NCBI RefSeq assembly: GCF_026262505.1
Contig: NC_067206.1
Location: 30,023,896-30,087,895, forward strand
From: Trichomonas vaginalis G3
Lineage: Eukaryota; Parabasalia; Trichomonadida; Trichomonadidae
Length of the DNA stretch: 64,000 nucleotides
Direction of reading: 5' to 3'
The notes beneath the pieces are model-generated. The model did no database searches and was not told the origin of the DNA. It saw nothing but the letters and a program-made list of their open reading frames with translations. The translations under genes and the position numbers were made by a program. Positions 51,054-61,091 of this stretch are shown in pieces. The stretch's first letter is position 1. Each line of letters starts with the position of its first letter.

Positions 51054-52061
51054 ATGTTAAACTGCATTTCCTCCGTACCTAATATACGTATTCCTGACGA
51101 AATAGGTAAATATAAGATAATCAGGAAAATAGGCAAAGGAGGATTTGCAGTTGTAGTTTTAGCTCTTGACAAGAAAACTAAGCAAAAATACGCTATAAAA
51201 ATCATAAGCCGAGAAGCAATCGTTAAATGCGGAATGCTTCAATATCTTGAATCTGAGTTGCGTTTATGCTCTAGACTTGACCATCCAAACATTGTTAAAG
51301 TTTATGATGTCTTTTATGAAGAAGATATAATATTGATCGTAATGGAATACCTTGAAAACTGCAACCTAGAGTACTTCATTATTAATAAGATCAGGTTCAA
51401 ACTTGACGAGCAACTCAACATTGCTTATGAAATTTTACAGGCTTTAAACTATCTTCATAGCCGCGGAATTGCCCATAGAGATATCAAACCCGGAAATATT
51501 CTTTTTGACTCCGAGTTCCATCCAAAACTCATAGACTTCGGGATGTCCAGAGAAAATTCAAATTGTCTCGAGACTATGTGTGGAACCACATATTTCATGC
51601 CTCCAGAAGTCATAACAGCTCATAACTATGATGGTACAAAAGGAGACATTTGGAGTTTCGGAATCACAATGCATTTACTTGCATATTTCACATATCCATT
51701 TGATTCCCAAAGTGAATCTCAGTATATCAGAGATATTCAAAAAGGAAAAATCCAACCAAACGTCGCATCAGATGACCTTTTCGGAACTATGGTTAAATAT
51801 TGCTTATCCGTCAACCCGAAGGAGAGATACTCGAGCCAAGAATTACTTGACTTCATTGATGAGCGAAAGAAAGCTTTTCTTCAAGTTAGAAAATCAGAAG
51901 GTACAGCAAAGAAAATTATCTCTTCTAGCCTTCCAAAGCTTCATGTTAATCTCAATAAATTCACTGCTGGATCAGTTGATGATAGAAAAATCTTCAAATT
52001 GATCGAAAAAAGGATCAAGTTAAATGCGAGAAGAAAGAGTGATGATTCATCAAGAGCATAA
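51054..52061 (+). CDS. Serine/threonine protein kinase (CAMK/AMPK-like)
   Basis: 335 residues from ATG 51054; the longer frame would start at a GTG and is not needed. Kinase domain 20-290: Gly-rich loop IGKGGFAVV (26-34), AIKI Lys49, catalytic HRDIKPGN (141-148), metal-binding DFG (161-163), activation segment CGTTYFMPPE ending the APE-like motif (185), and GDIWSFG (198). All essential residues are present, so it should be active. The short C-terminal tail (290-335) is basic and shows no known domain. Family is best described as CAMK-like, close to the many single-domain kinases of trichomonads. TCATAC about 45 nt upstream is a candidate initiator. Confidence 0.92.
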   Translation: MLNCISSVPNIRIPDEIGKYKIIRKIGKGGFAVVVLALDKKTKQKYAIKIISREAIVKCGMLQYLESELRLCSRLDHPNIVKVYDVFYEEDIILIVMEYLENCNLEYFIINKIRFKLDEQLNIAYEILQALNYLHSRGIAHRDIKPGNILFDSEFHPKLIDFGMSRENSNCLETMCGTTYFMPPEVITAHNYDGTKGDIWSFGITMHLLAYFTYPFDSQSESQYIRDIQKGKIQPNVASDDLFGTMVKYCLSVNPKERYSSQELLDFIDERKKAFLQVRKSEGTAKKIISSSLPKLHVNLNKFTAGSVDDRKIFKLIEKRIKLNARRKSDDSSRA

Positions 52062-52963
52062 CTGTAATGAGCTATTTTGAGGCAATTTACTGAGAATCCA
52101 ATCCATTTTTATTATTTATTTATTTTTTGTTTGTTTGTATGTAAAAATCGACTGTATCGAAATAACAGATGCATTAGTATATTGTCAATCCTTATGGATA
52201 TATGTTTTTACCACCCATACTTGATGATTTTTTATATTCTGGGTTTTTTCAAAAAACTCTGGGAGATATAGAGCCGTTCTAACTATTAAATATAAATTTT
52301 TAATTCGATATCTTCTAAAGGATGAATATTGCTATTGTCAGATCTACTCTAATGATAAGAAAATAAAACATCAGAAATTTATTAAAATAAAAACCATGTT
52401 TAAGTTCTATACAATATCTGAGGGAAAAAAAATTCACTCCTCAATTTTAAAAACTTCAGAAGTTGAATATTTTATTCAATTTTTGGTATCTACTCTGAAA
52501 TCAAAAGTATTGAATTTTCCATACCCCGGCATTAAAAAAACTTTAATAATAAGAATGTTTGGTTAACTGTAAATTTTGCATAAATTTTTTTTGTAAAATA
52601 TTTTTGATCATTCTTCATTGTTTTTAATTGTTTGATTATTTCGAGGGGGTACAAACTTGCCCAGTGAGGTGAAGTGAAAAGTGACAGGTTTACGTGTCAG
52701 AAATGTAAAGTGTTAGATTTGAAACAAAAAATGGATTAATTTATTATTATATGATAGAGAGATTTGGTAAGTTACTATCAAATTTGTAAGTAAGGGAAAA
52801 AAAGTAAGAAAGAAAAAAATTTTAAAAAATAAAAAGCCACTCGCTTCGCTCGCGGTTGACAAAAAGAACAAATTCGAAAAAAGATTGTATGAAATTACGA
52901 AACTAAGCCGCGAGCGAAGCGAGCGGCTTAAGTAAACAACATATTTCAGATTATCGATACTAA
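52062..52963. other. Spacer with long GC-rich dyad
   Basis: No supported gene. Holds the dyad at 52836-52927 and an isolated TTGCCCAG word (52657) that resembles the tip of the neighbouring MULE. Confidence 0.75.
52836..52927. repeat. 20-bp GC-rich inverted repeat
   Basis: GCCACTCGCTTCGCTCGCGG (52836-52855) and CCGCGAGCGAAGCGAGCGGC (52908-52927), one mismatch, 52-bp spacer. Strikingly GC-rich in AT-rich surroundings. Confidence 0.9.
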
Positions 52964-53383
52964 AAATTTGCCCAGCCAGTAAAGTATTCAATTTTTTTTG
53001 CATTTTTTTTAAAGCTTCTTAACTTAAATCATGGAATGTCTCAAAGACAAAAGTAGCATACAGCATGTAAAGCTAAAGAAAGATAATCATAATTAATACC
53101 TTAATTTTTAATATTACGCATTTTTAGGTGCAAAATTTAAAAACATTCTAATACAATAGAGCAGTTTCCAAAAGTAGCATACAGCATGTAAAGCTAAAGA
53201 AAGATAATCATAATTAATACCTTTAAAGTTTAAAATCTTGATTTTTTTTTAAAATCAAATATTTATAACTTTAATACATACAGCTTAAACCTTATACTTG
53301 TTTTCTCTTGTGAGAAAGCAATCTTACAAAGCTAACAATCCTAAAAAATAAAGAATTAAAATTTAATAATTTAATCTAAAATT
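52964..53383 (+). repeat. Left TIR of MULE
   Basis: 420 bp. Contains one 121-bp unit plus a partial (GTAGCATACAGCATGTAAAG at 53053 and 53174). Confidence 0.9.
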
Positions 53384-53393
53384 AAAATCAAAA

Positions 53394-54842
53394 TTAAATA
53401 AAATGAGTTCTTTGTAATAATACTTTCAAGGTAGGATATATTTTAGTGGGATCTATTGAGTCATCACTAACAGCATTGAGCAATCTATTGAGCATTGAAA
53501 TACTCTCGATTTTTCTTTGTCTTTTTACATCAATTTCTGCGTTAGTTGCTTTTTCCATGATCTTAATGACACGGTCATCTGCTGGATTTTGATCAATTTT
53601 GAGTTTGATAACGAAAGATGGTATCACTTTTGTATAAATTTCTATAATAACATCATCAATTCTGAGATTTTTTCGATCAGGAAAATAGTCATGTTTGAGT
53701 GTTCTAAAATGAGCTTCGGCAATATTGTTAGTTGCGTCGCCTTCACGCCTGTCACGAGCAATCCATCTTGATATGTTGTAACGCCATTGTCTGTTAAAGT
53801 ATTGAGATGCTGTTGGATCTGTGTCGAGCAACTCCAGAACTTGATCATAGGCAGCATTTGCTTCTTCCTCATGTTCTGCATCTAATTTGAAGACTAAATC
53901 CTTCATCAAATTATAGAATTGTTCAAATTTTTCTTGAGAAGAAAACTTATTTGATTTGCGAAGAATTGCACGAAGAACATGTACTCCGCACCAAAGTATT
54001 TGAGCTTGTGGAATGCTTTCTTCTATTGCTTGAGCTATCTGTGGAGCACAGTCCATGCTAATGTATTCTGGCTCAATTGTTACCCATCTGAGATAGGCGC
54101 ACACGCAAACTTGAATGTTTTGATAAGTGTCTGGTTGACAAAAGAAATATAAAAAAGGGAAAATGTGAAAATCTTTGATTTTGCCAGTAAATGCATACAA
54201 TGGAATGTTTGATCGCAACAATTTATAGGTGCTGTCTATATGAAATGTCTTGATACTATGCGCATAAGCTTTGCCTTCAAAAGGCGCGTAATAGAAACAC
54301 ATATTATTGTCTGAGACTTCAAATGCAATGAGATCATCTGGAGATTCTTCTTGTACTGTCTGAACAAAGATTTGCAATGACACAACATCGTCAGGAGAAT
54401 ATCTAGTTTGAAGAGCATGTATTCTCTCTGCAAATCGTTTGATTGCACGTGGTTTTTGAGCGTACATCTCTGGAATGGACGGACCTGTAAGAGGAATTTC
54501 AAGATCTTTGAATGCATTTAGCTGTGCTATCGCTCTTTGATTGTCATCTGTTTGGAAGTAATGTTCTAAATATTTGCGATAAAAGACAGACGAATATTGA
54601 CTTTTGTCATTTGGGGCGGAATGATCATGTTCTTCAACTATTTTGATTAGTTTGTATTTATTTTGATCCAAGATTGCAACATTAAAATGTGCAGGACATT
54701 TTGGATATTTGCAGTGGAATGAAATCTGAGATCTTTCTTTCCTGACACGTTCACCATATCCATACTGTGCTTGTATTTCTTGTTTAACTCCAAATTTACA
54801 AAGATCCATAACAGTAAAGATAGTTTCTTCTTCTAATTCCAT
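53394..54842 (-). CDS. MULE transposase (482 aa)
   Basis: ATG at 54842. N-terminal zinc-binding region of WRKY/FLYWCH type: Cys44-x4-Cys49 ... His72-x-His74. Catalytic core: FHIDSTYKLL (Asp203), YISMDCAP (Asp264), CGVHVLRA (Cys285-x2-His288, the MULE signature) and NNIAEAHF (Glu376). Order and spacing fit the MULE/IS256-like DDE fold with an inserted helical domain between Asp264 and Glu376. No stops or frameshifts. It cuts and pastes the element by recognising its terminal repeats. Related only distantly to the transposase at 6611-7880. Confidence 0.9.
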   Translation of the reverse strand: MELEEETIFTVMDLCKFGVKQEIQAQYGYGERVRKERSQISFHCKYPKCPAHFNVAILDQNKYKLIKIVEEHDHSAPNDKSQYSSVFYRKYLEHYFQTDDNQRAIAQLNAFKDLEIPLTGPSIPEMYAQKPRAIKRFAERIHALQTRYSPDDVVSLQIFVQTVQEESPDDLIAFEVSDNNMCFYYAPFEGKAYAHSIKTFHIDSTYKLLRSNIPLYAFTGKIKDFHIFPFLYFFCQPDTYQNIQVCVCAYLRWVTIEPEYISMDCAPQIAQAIEESIPQAQILWCGVHVLRAILRKSNKFSSQEKFEQFYNLMKDLVFKLDAEHEEEANAAYDQVLELLDTDPTASQYFNRQWRYNISRWIARDRREGDATNNIAEAHFRTLKHDYFPDRKNLRIDDVIIEIYTKVIPSFVIKLKIDQNPADDRVIKIMEKATNAEIDVKRQRKIESISMLNRLLNAVSDDSIDPTKIYPTLKVLLQRTHFI

Positions 54843-55011
54843 TTGAAATTGAAATGAAAATTAAAAATTCAGAAATTTGAATAGATTTGGTCTGTAATTA
54901 AATGAGAATAGCAGTTTGTTCGTCATTGTTTGAGGCAAGAGTATTATAGGAATATTATATGATGGATTTGAGTTGCATATAAAGAGTGCAAAAGGATAAA
55001 GAGAGAAATTT

Positions 55012-55671
55012 TGTTAGATTAAATTATTAAATTTTAATTCTTTATTTTTTAGGATTGTTAGCTTTGTAAGATTGCTTTCTCACAAGAGAAAACAAGTATA
55101 AGGTTTAAGCTGTATGTATTAAAGTTATAAATATTTGATTTTAAAAAAAATCAAGATTTTAAACTTTAAAGGTATTAATTATGATTATCTTTCTTTAGCT
55201 TTACATGCTGTATGCTACTTTTGGAAACTGCTCTATTGTATTAGAATGTTTTTAAATTTTGCACCTAAAAATGCGTAATATTAAAAATTAAGGTATTAAT
55301 TATGATTATCTTTCTTTAGCTTTACATGCTGTATGCTACTTTTGGAAACTGCTCTATTGTATTAGAATGTTTTTAAATTTTGCACCTAAAAATGCGTAAT
55401 ATTAAAAATTAAGGTATTAATTATGATTATCTTTCTTTAGCTTTACATGCTGTATGCTACTTTTGGAAACTGCTCTATTGTATTAGAATGTTTTTAAATT
55501 TTGCACCTAAAAATGCGTAATATTAAAAATTAAGGTATTAATTATGATTATTTTTCTTTAGCTTTACATGCTGTATGCTACTTTTGTCTTTGAGACATTC
55601 CATGATTTAAGTTAAGAAGCTTTAAAAAAAATGCAAAAAAAAATTGAATACTTTACTGGCTGGGCAAATTT
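55012..55671 (-). repeat. Right TIR of MULE with 121-bp subrepeats
   Basis: 660 bp. GGTATTAATTATGATTATCT recurs at 55171, 55292, 55413 and (with one change) 55534, exactly 121 bp apart. The rest matches the left repeat in reverse complement. Confidence 0.95.
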
Positions 55672-55850
55672 GTCGCCGCCCCTTATTAGTACAGATTATT
55701 TTTTATCGGTGTCAAAAATATTCTTTATACTTTTTTTTCTCAATATCATCGAATAATACTTTTTCTACGATACTAATATATGCATGTTTTTATTTTCCAA
55801 ATTTGAAAAAATTGAATGATTTTTTTCGTTATTTTTATATCGACTTTATT

Positions 55851-58800
55851 ATGAACCCAGAAGGCCAGACCAGCAATCCAAATTCCCAATCTGTCAGTGC
55901 TGGATCTGTAAGTAGAGTGTATAAAATTATTACAACTTGGGGCTTTTTGGATGAAGGTTTCCCCATGTGGACTCAGATTTTCCAGACAACAAAGATACCT
56001 TATTTCATTTTATATCCACTAATGATGGTATATTTTGTTCAAGTACTTGGGGCATCAATTTGGCCATGGAACCCATACTGGCAGCAAGATGTAAATTTTC
56101 ATTTTTCAAAATGGCAGCGGCAAATTCTATACTATCGTCGTGTTCCTATAGTTTTTAATGATTATTTGTTAGTTACTGGCATTTTTGGGATATTAAATCT
56201 TTTATCAGTTGCAATGATCCGTTCACAAATCAATTATTTCAAATTTAACCGTAAATTCATACTTTGGCTTAATTTTCCTATGAGATTATACTTTGAGGCA
56301 ATCGTACTTCTGTTCATGTTACCAAATGTTGTTGTCTTAGGAGAAACATTCCTTTTACTTGCAAAAGGAAACAAAAATGTATCAGTGATAATTTCTTTCG
56401 TACTAGCATTAGGTAATGAAATATATATTTTATACTTTTACATCGTAATTCAACATTTTAACGCAATGTCACTTTTCATTAATGTTTCACCACTATTAAA
56501 CTTTAACCCAACCTTTATGCAAACAGTTACTTTATCATCGCATTGCACAGTACTTTCATATTTCCTTTTTAGCCTCTTTGAGAATTGGTCATTTTTTGTC
56601 ACAGTAATTTTTTGCCTTGGATGCTGTTCATTCATCGCGTACAACTTGATCAATTACCTATATATTGTTGACATTATCATTATGTCTTCTCTCATGGGTT
56701 TTGCTTTTGGTTGCACTGCAGGAAATATCATGAGTGTTATTTGTTATTTTCAGCCAAATTTGAGTTATTTAATGCCTCCTTTAATTACTATTGGTTTCTT
56801 TATGCTTGGCTTTGTTATTTCTTACATTTATTTTGTAATAAGGACAAATCAAATAGTTTCAAAACTAAATGTCGTTTTCGCAAATCAGGAACAATATTTT
56901 GATTATTATGATTCAATAGGACTAGAGGATGATGAAGATAAAGCTCAAACATACCTTAGAATAGGATTCCAACAATGCTGCCCATGTTTTTATAATTTAA
57001 CATTGTTAAATTATATTCATGAAAGATTTTCCAGTGAAAAATCAAATGAATTATGTGTTTTGTTTTCAGCATTCTTTCCAAAAGAACACCGACTACAAAA
57101 CAAATTTGAAAAGAAATTATTGAAAAGAAGGAAACTTAACTTCATTTCAAGATTCTTAATTTTCCAACTGGAATCAATCAAAACACAAAGACAGTTCACA
57201 GATAATATGATAATGAGAAATAAATTGATGGAAATGAAAAACTTGACAGGACAATGTGAATCACAATCAAGATTAGGTTTGGATGGCAATACCATAAACC
57301 AAAGCTACTTAGAAACTTTGGCTACTATGGCTAGTAAGACAAGGAATTTATGGAAAGAAGCGCTTCTTAATTTCCCAAATTCAATTAAAATGTGTGATGA
57401 ATACTTCAGGTATTTAGTTGAAGTTGAATGCGATTTTCCCGAAGCAATCAAAATAAAACACAAAGCTCAATTGATTGAATCAGGGCAGTCTTATTCTTCT
57501 GATCATTGCTTTAAATCATTTGTCCAAGCTTTTCCGAAATATTTGACCGATAAAATCATAGATTTTGATGGGAAAATCATTGCAGGCAACTTTACAGATA
57601 AAAATTCACAAAATTATAATAGTTTTCAAGAAAATGTAAATTCTGCTACAATTCATACAAATTCATCAAATCATGCAAAGATAAAAAGCAAAAACGATAC
57701 TGATGATGTTGAATTAGAGAACGAAATTGAAGAAGCAATTGGAAAATCGACAATAAAATTTGCAAAAGAAAGATTGAGTTTGCACAGAATGCTACAGCAC
57801 AAAATAACTATGCCAATAAAGATGATCAAATTTGTTGCATTTGGTGTGATATTTTATATACTATTTCTAACGAATGCAGCTACATTTTTAGCTAGAAATA
57901 CTGTAACAAACCATATTGAAAACATGAAAGAATTGAACTTTATTGCAAAGGCAAGATTCTACATCGCTTTATCAAGTGTTTGTATTATGACACAGTTTTT
58001 CAACCAAACAGGTTTCTTCAAGAACTACACACAGAAACTCCAAGTATATATAAATACAACTTCGGTTGAGTTGAATCCTTTCATTGATTTCATTCATGGA
58101 GATTTGCCAATGGATCTCCTCAATTTCTCCAAACTTTCAAATTCATATTTTTCAGATCTTATGCAATATTTATCAGAACAAGCGCATAACAGAAGAAATG
58201 TATACAAATACATTAGAAATTTATTGTCACAGAATGTCCCAATAAGGACCTACTACAACAGATGCATAAACTTCACTGTTTCCAATGGATCCTTGACTAA
58301 CTTATATTCATTGATGTTCACAATTCATAGAACTTTGAGTAGTTATAAGAATTTCCTTGTAATCAGTCAAGACAATGATACTTGTGATTTGGCGAATAAT
58401 TATGTATATTTCTATCAAGGAACTGCGAAAGTTTACCTAGATATAGCAGAATCTGTTAGAGAAGATTCGGAAAAGATCAAAAAGGCTTTCCTATATTATT
58501 CCTATTCAGCTCCAATTATTACATTTTTCATTGTGTTTTTACCCATTTGTACAATACACTTTTTGACATTGAAAGATGAAAAGAAGATCAAAAGAATTGT
58601 TCAATCGATAGATCAACAAGCAAGAAATGAAAGTAAAGAAGATCTTAGAATTCATTCTTCCAATGACGAAGTTTTGATCACGGAAACAACAGCAAAAAGT
58701 GGTGGAAGAGTTTACTTGATTTTACTCCAAGCTGGGTGGGCAATCTATTATTTAATGATTGTTTTAATTGCATGCTTTATTGTTTTGCATATTACCGATG

Positions 58801-60617
58801 ATTTGGACAAATTGAACGACTGGAATCAATTTTCTGCAAGTCGTTTAAGTCTCAGTGCCGAATCATTAAATGCAATGATGAATGTTTTGATAATTAAAGA
58901 AATCCCAACTGCATACAAAGATGAAGATAAAATGAAGTTTTATCAACTCGCCATGCTATTTATACTTAAACTCAAGGAGGCTGAAACAAATTTGATAAGT
59001 GGAACAAATAGATCTAAATTATGTCAAGGATTTGATAAAAAATTGGATGAGCTGAATATAATTGATGCAAAGATGAATAAGAATGCATCTTCTCCACATG
59101 AGTATTATCAGTACGCAGCTATTCATCAGCAATTGGACATTTACCAGTCATACGCAAAAATAATATTAGAAGATGTAATGATGACAAATGGAACATATTC
59201 ACAAGAAGATGGAGCAAATTTCCTGTTCATTGGAAACTACTTTTTGTTTAGGAATTGCTATTTGGCAAGTAACAGAATCATTGAATTGATGGACCATAAG
59301 ATTGTTGAATGGAAGAGCTATTTTGGTATTTTGGCTGTTTTAGTTTTTGCCGGAATTCTTGCTTATATCATGAGTTCCATCACATATTACAACAACCGAT
59401 TCAATTCGTACAAAGCTGCACTCTTCATTATCAAAAGAATCAATCCTTATACTCTCTTGAACAATATCTATTTCAATCAATTTTTCCTGAAAAATGATGA
59501 AGAATTTGATACTATTAATGGCCAGAAAATGTCTTTGGAACAGCTAATTATTACAAATGCAAATGATTCCATCATATGTACAAACATTTATGGAGTTGTT
59601 GAACAAGTAAATCAGGCAGTGACTAATTTACTCGGCTTCACCAGAGAACAAATTCTCGGCCAAGTTGTGACATCTTTATTCAGTTCTGATTGCATTGAAA
59701 AGATCGGAATGAAACTGGATCAGATGAAGAATCACCAGACATCATCATTTTTGTACGAAGATGATTATGTTGTGGTTAATAATGCATCGAAATCTCTGAA
59801 CGTAAAATGTTCAATTATCGGAATGAAAAATTCGTATAATGACAACTTGAATTCATTTGTTTTCATTCTAAAAGACACAACTAAACTAGAGGAGCAAAAG
59901 AGACAAGCAGAAAATGAAAAGATGAAATCTGAGAACTTATTATATCAGATTTTACCAAGAGATATTGTACTCCAAATCAATAAAAACATCAAAGAGATAT
60001 CATTCAATGTCAATAGTGCAACAATTTGCTTCATTGATATCAATAAATTCTCCGAATATACAACAAACTTGACGCCAAACAACATTATGAGCAATTTGTC
60101 TTATTACTTTTCAGTTCTTGACCAAACTCTAAAAGAATATCCATTATTGATCAAAATTAAATTAATTGGCGACATTTACATGGCAGCAGGTGGTATTTTC
60201 AATAATGATGTAGGTCCTGAAGTTCATGCAGAGCAAATGATTTTGTTCTGCTTCGATGTTTTGTACCATTTAGAAGAAATTAATAAGAAATTAGATTCAA
60301 ATTTGCAAATAAGAATAGGAATCAACACTGGAGGACCACTGATTGCAGGCGTCTTAGGAACAGATAAGCCGTTATTCGATATCATTGGTGACCCAATTAA
60401 CGTTGCTGCTAGGTTGCAGTCGACATCTGACGTAAATAAAGTCCATATCAGCGGGGACACATTTGAACTAGTGAAAGGGCTTAATTATGATATTACAAAA
60501 CGTGGTGAAACATTCCTCAAAGGAAAAGGAAAACAAATAACTTATTACATTTCACCACCTTCCCATAAACGGAACTCTTCTGAGCTTCAAAATCAGCAAA
60601 GCCAAACTAATCAATAG
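55851..60617 (+). CDS. Membrane adenylyl cyclase with PAS domain (class III)
   Basis: 1588 residues from ATG 55851; the frame upstream passes through the MULE tip and is not coding. Residues 30-400 hold a first cluster of about ten membrane helices, 400-640 a cytosolic segment, then two more hydrophobic segments near 660 and 880 flanking an extracytosolic loop, another near 960-990 and one near 1150. PAS domain about 1227-1345 (NANDSIICTNIYGVVEQVNQ, LLGFTREQILGQ). Catalytic domain about 1384-1560: CFIDINKF and KLIGDIYMAAGG carry the two metal Asp residues; FDIIGDPINVAARLQS has the Asp, Asn and Arg needed for transition-state and adenine contacts. The Lys/Asp pair points to ATP rather than GTP. 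Membrane signalling enzyme making cAMP. Confidence 0.9.
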   Translation: MNPEGQTSNPNSQSVSAGSVSRVYKIITTWGFLDEGFPMWTQIFQTTKIPYFILYPLMMVYFVQVLGASIWPWNPYWQQDVNFHFSKWQRQILYYRRVPIVFNDYLLVTGIFGILNLLSVAMIRSQINYFKFNRKFILWLNFPMRLYFEAIVLLFMLPNVVVLGETFLLLAKGNKNVSVIISFVLALGNEIYILYFYIVIQHFNAMSLFINVSPLLNFNPTFMQTVTLSSHCTVLSYFLFSLFENWSFFVTVIFCLGCCSFIAYNLINYLYIVDIIIMSSLMGFAFGCTAGNIMSVICYFQPNLSYLMPPLITIGFFMLGFVISYIYFVIRTNQIVSKLNVVFANQEQYFDYYDSIGLEDDEDKAQTYLRIGFQQCCPCFYNLTLLNYIHERFSSEKSNELCVLFSAFFPKEHRLQNKFEKKLLKRRKLNFISRFLIFQLESIKTQRQFTDNMIMRNKLMEMKNLTGQCESQSRLGLDGNTINQSYLETLATMASKTRNLWKEALLNFPNSIKMCDEYFRYLVEVECDFPEAIKIKHKAQLIESGQSYSSDHCFKSFVQAFPKYLTDKIIDFDGKIIAGNFTDKNSQNYNSFQENVNSATIHTNSSNHAKIKSKNDTDDVELENEIEEAIGKSTIKFAKERLSLHRMLQHKITMPIKMIKFVAFGVIFYILFLTNAATFLARNTVTNHIENMKELNFIAKARFYIALSSVCIMTQFFNQTGFFKNYTQKLQVYINTTSVELNPFIDFIHGDLPMDLLNFSKLSNSYFSDLMQYLSEQAHNRRNVYKYIRNLLSQNVPIRTYYNRCINFTVSNGSLTNLYSLMFTIHRTLSSYKNFLVISQDNDTCDLANNYVYFYQGTAKVYLDIAESVREDSEKIKKAFLYYSYSAPIITFFIVFLPICTIHFLTLKDEKKIKRIVQSIDQQARNESKEDLRIHSSNDEVLITETTAKSGGRVYLILLQAGWAIYYLMIVLIACFIVLHITDDLDKLNDWNQFSASRLSLSAESLNAMMNVLIIKEIPTAYKDEDKMKFYQLAMLFILKLKEAETNLISGTNRSKLCQGFDKKLDELNIIDAKMNKNASSPHEYYQYAAIHQQLDIYQSYAKIILEDVMMTNGTYSQEDGANFLFIGNYFLFRNCYLASNRIIELMDHKIVEWKSYFGILAVLVFAGILAYIMSSITYYNNRFNSYKAALFIIKRINPYTLLNNIYFNQFFLKNDEEFDTINGQKMSLEQLIITNANDSIICTNIYGVVEQVNQAVTNLLGFTREQILGQVVTSLFSSDCIEKIGMKLDQMKNHQTSSFLYEDDYVVVNNASKSLNVKCSIIGMKNSYNDNLNSFVFILKDTTKLEEQKRQAENEKMKSENLLYQILPRDIVLQINKNIKEISFNVNSATICFIDINKFSEYTTNLTPNNIMSNLSYYFSVLDQTLKEYPLLIKIKLIGDIYMAAGGIFNNDVGPEVHAEQMILFCFDVLYHLEEINKKLDSNLQIRIGINTGGPLIAGVLGTDKPLFDIIGDPINVAARLQSTSDVNKVHISGDTFELVKGLNYDITKRGETFLKGKGKQITYYISPPSHKRNSSELQNQQSQTNQ

Positions 60618-61070
60618 ATTTTATATACATATTGTTTTGTTATTAATATAAATCGAACTTTAAAAAATTATTATTCTTTTTTGTTTGATGATAAACTAAT
60701 TAAATTAAACAACACATTGTGCATTTCTCGATGAAGTTGTATGAATATATACCTTCCGCTATAAATACCATATTTGAAATTTATTTAATTGTTTGCAAAG
60801 AGTTTGTACAGAAGATTGTAAATCATTTCATGAATGCATTCTTATTTTCAGTTACTTATTCAATTATTCGAATTTTCATTGAAAATGCGAACAATTTGTA
60901 AGAGTTAGCTCATCGTAAGCTAATATTGTTTCTATGTTCTGCACATAATTTAATGAAGAGATATCCAATATAAAGAATAAAGAAATTTTGAGTTAAATAA
61001 AATTCGATTTGTCACACTTTGAATAACTGTTTGATGAAAAACTGATTGAATTTGATTGAGATCTTCTTTC
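60618..61070. other. Host spacer
   Basis: AT-rich, no supported gene. A short dyad GTTAGCTCATCGTAAGCTAA (60904-60923) is the only structure seen. Confidence 0.6.
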
Positions 61071-61080
61071 ATTTTTCCTT
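61066..61080 (+). promoter_or_regulatory. Trichomonad initiator (Inr)
   Basis: CTTTCATTTTTCC contains TCA-T-T-T with the A at 61071, 21 nt before the ATG at 61092. It matches the known trichomonad core promoter TCA(+1)YWY and its short 5' UTR. Confidence 0.65.
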
Positions 61081-61091
61081 TCGTGCTGAAA

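Larger units (their letters stand above)
52964..55671. mobile_element. MULE DNA transposon, looks intact
   Basis: 2.7 kb, with long terminal inverted repeats starting AAATTTGCCCAGCCAGTAAA: 52964-53383 and 55012-55671. The repeats are nearly identical and enclose one intact transposase gene. The right repeat is longer because a 121-bp internal unit is present three times instead of once. The flanks (TAAAA left, GTCGC right) show no obvious 9-bp target duplication, unlike typical MULEs. Intact frame and matching ends suggest recent activity. It lies 780 bp after the kinase gene and 180 bp before the cyclase start. Confidence 0.9.

Noticed and set aside
52713-53003. Hydrophobic minus-strand frame across the MULE left tip
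   Set aside because: Composed of TIR and AT-rich flank; a matching false frame appears at the other tip.
53517-54517. Frames opposite or offset to the MULE transposase
   Set aside because: Shadows of the transposase gene, which has all family motifs.
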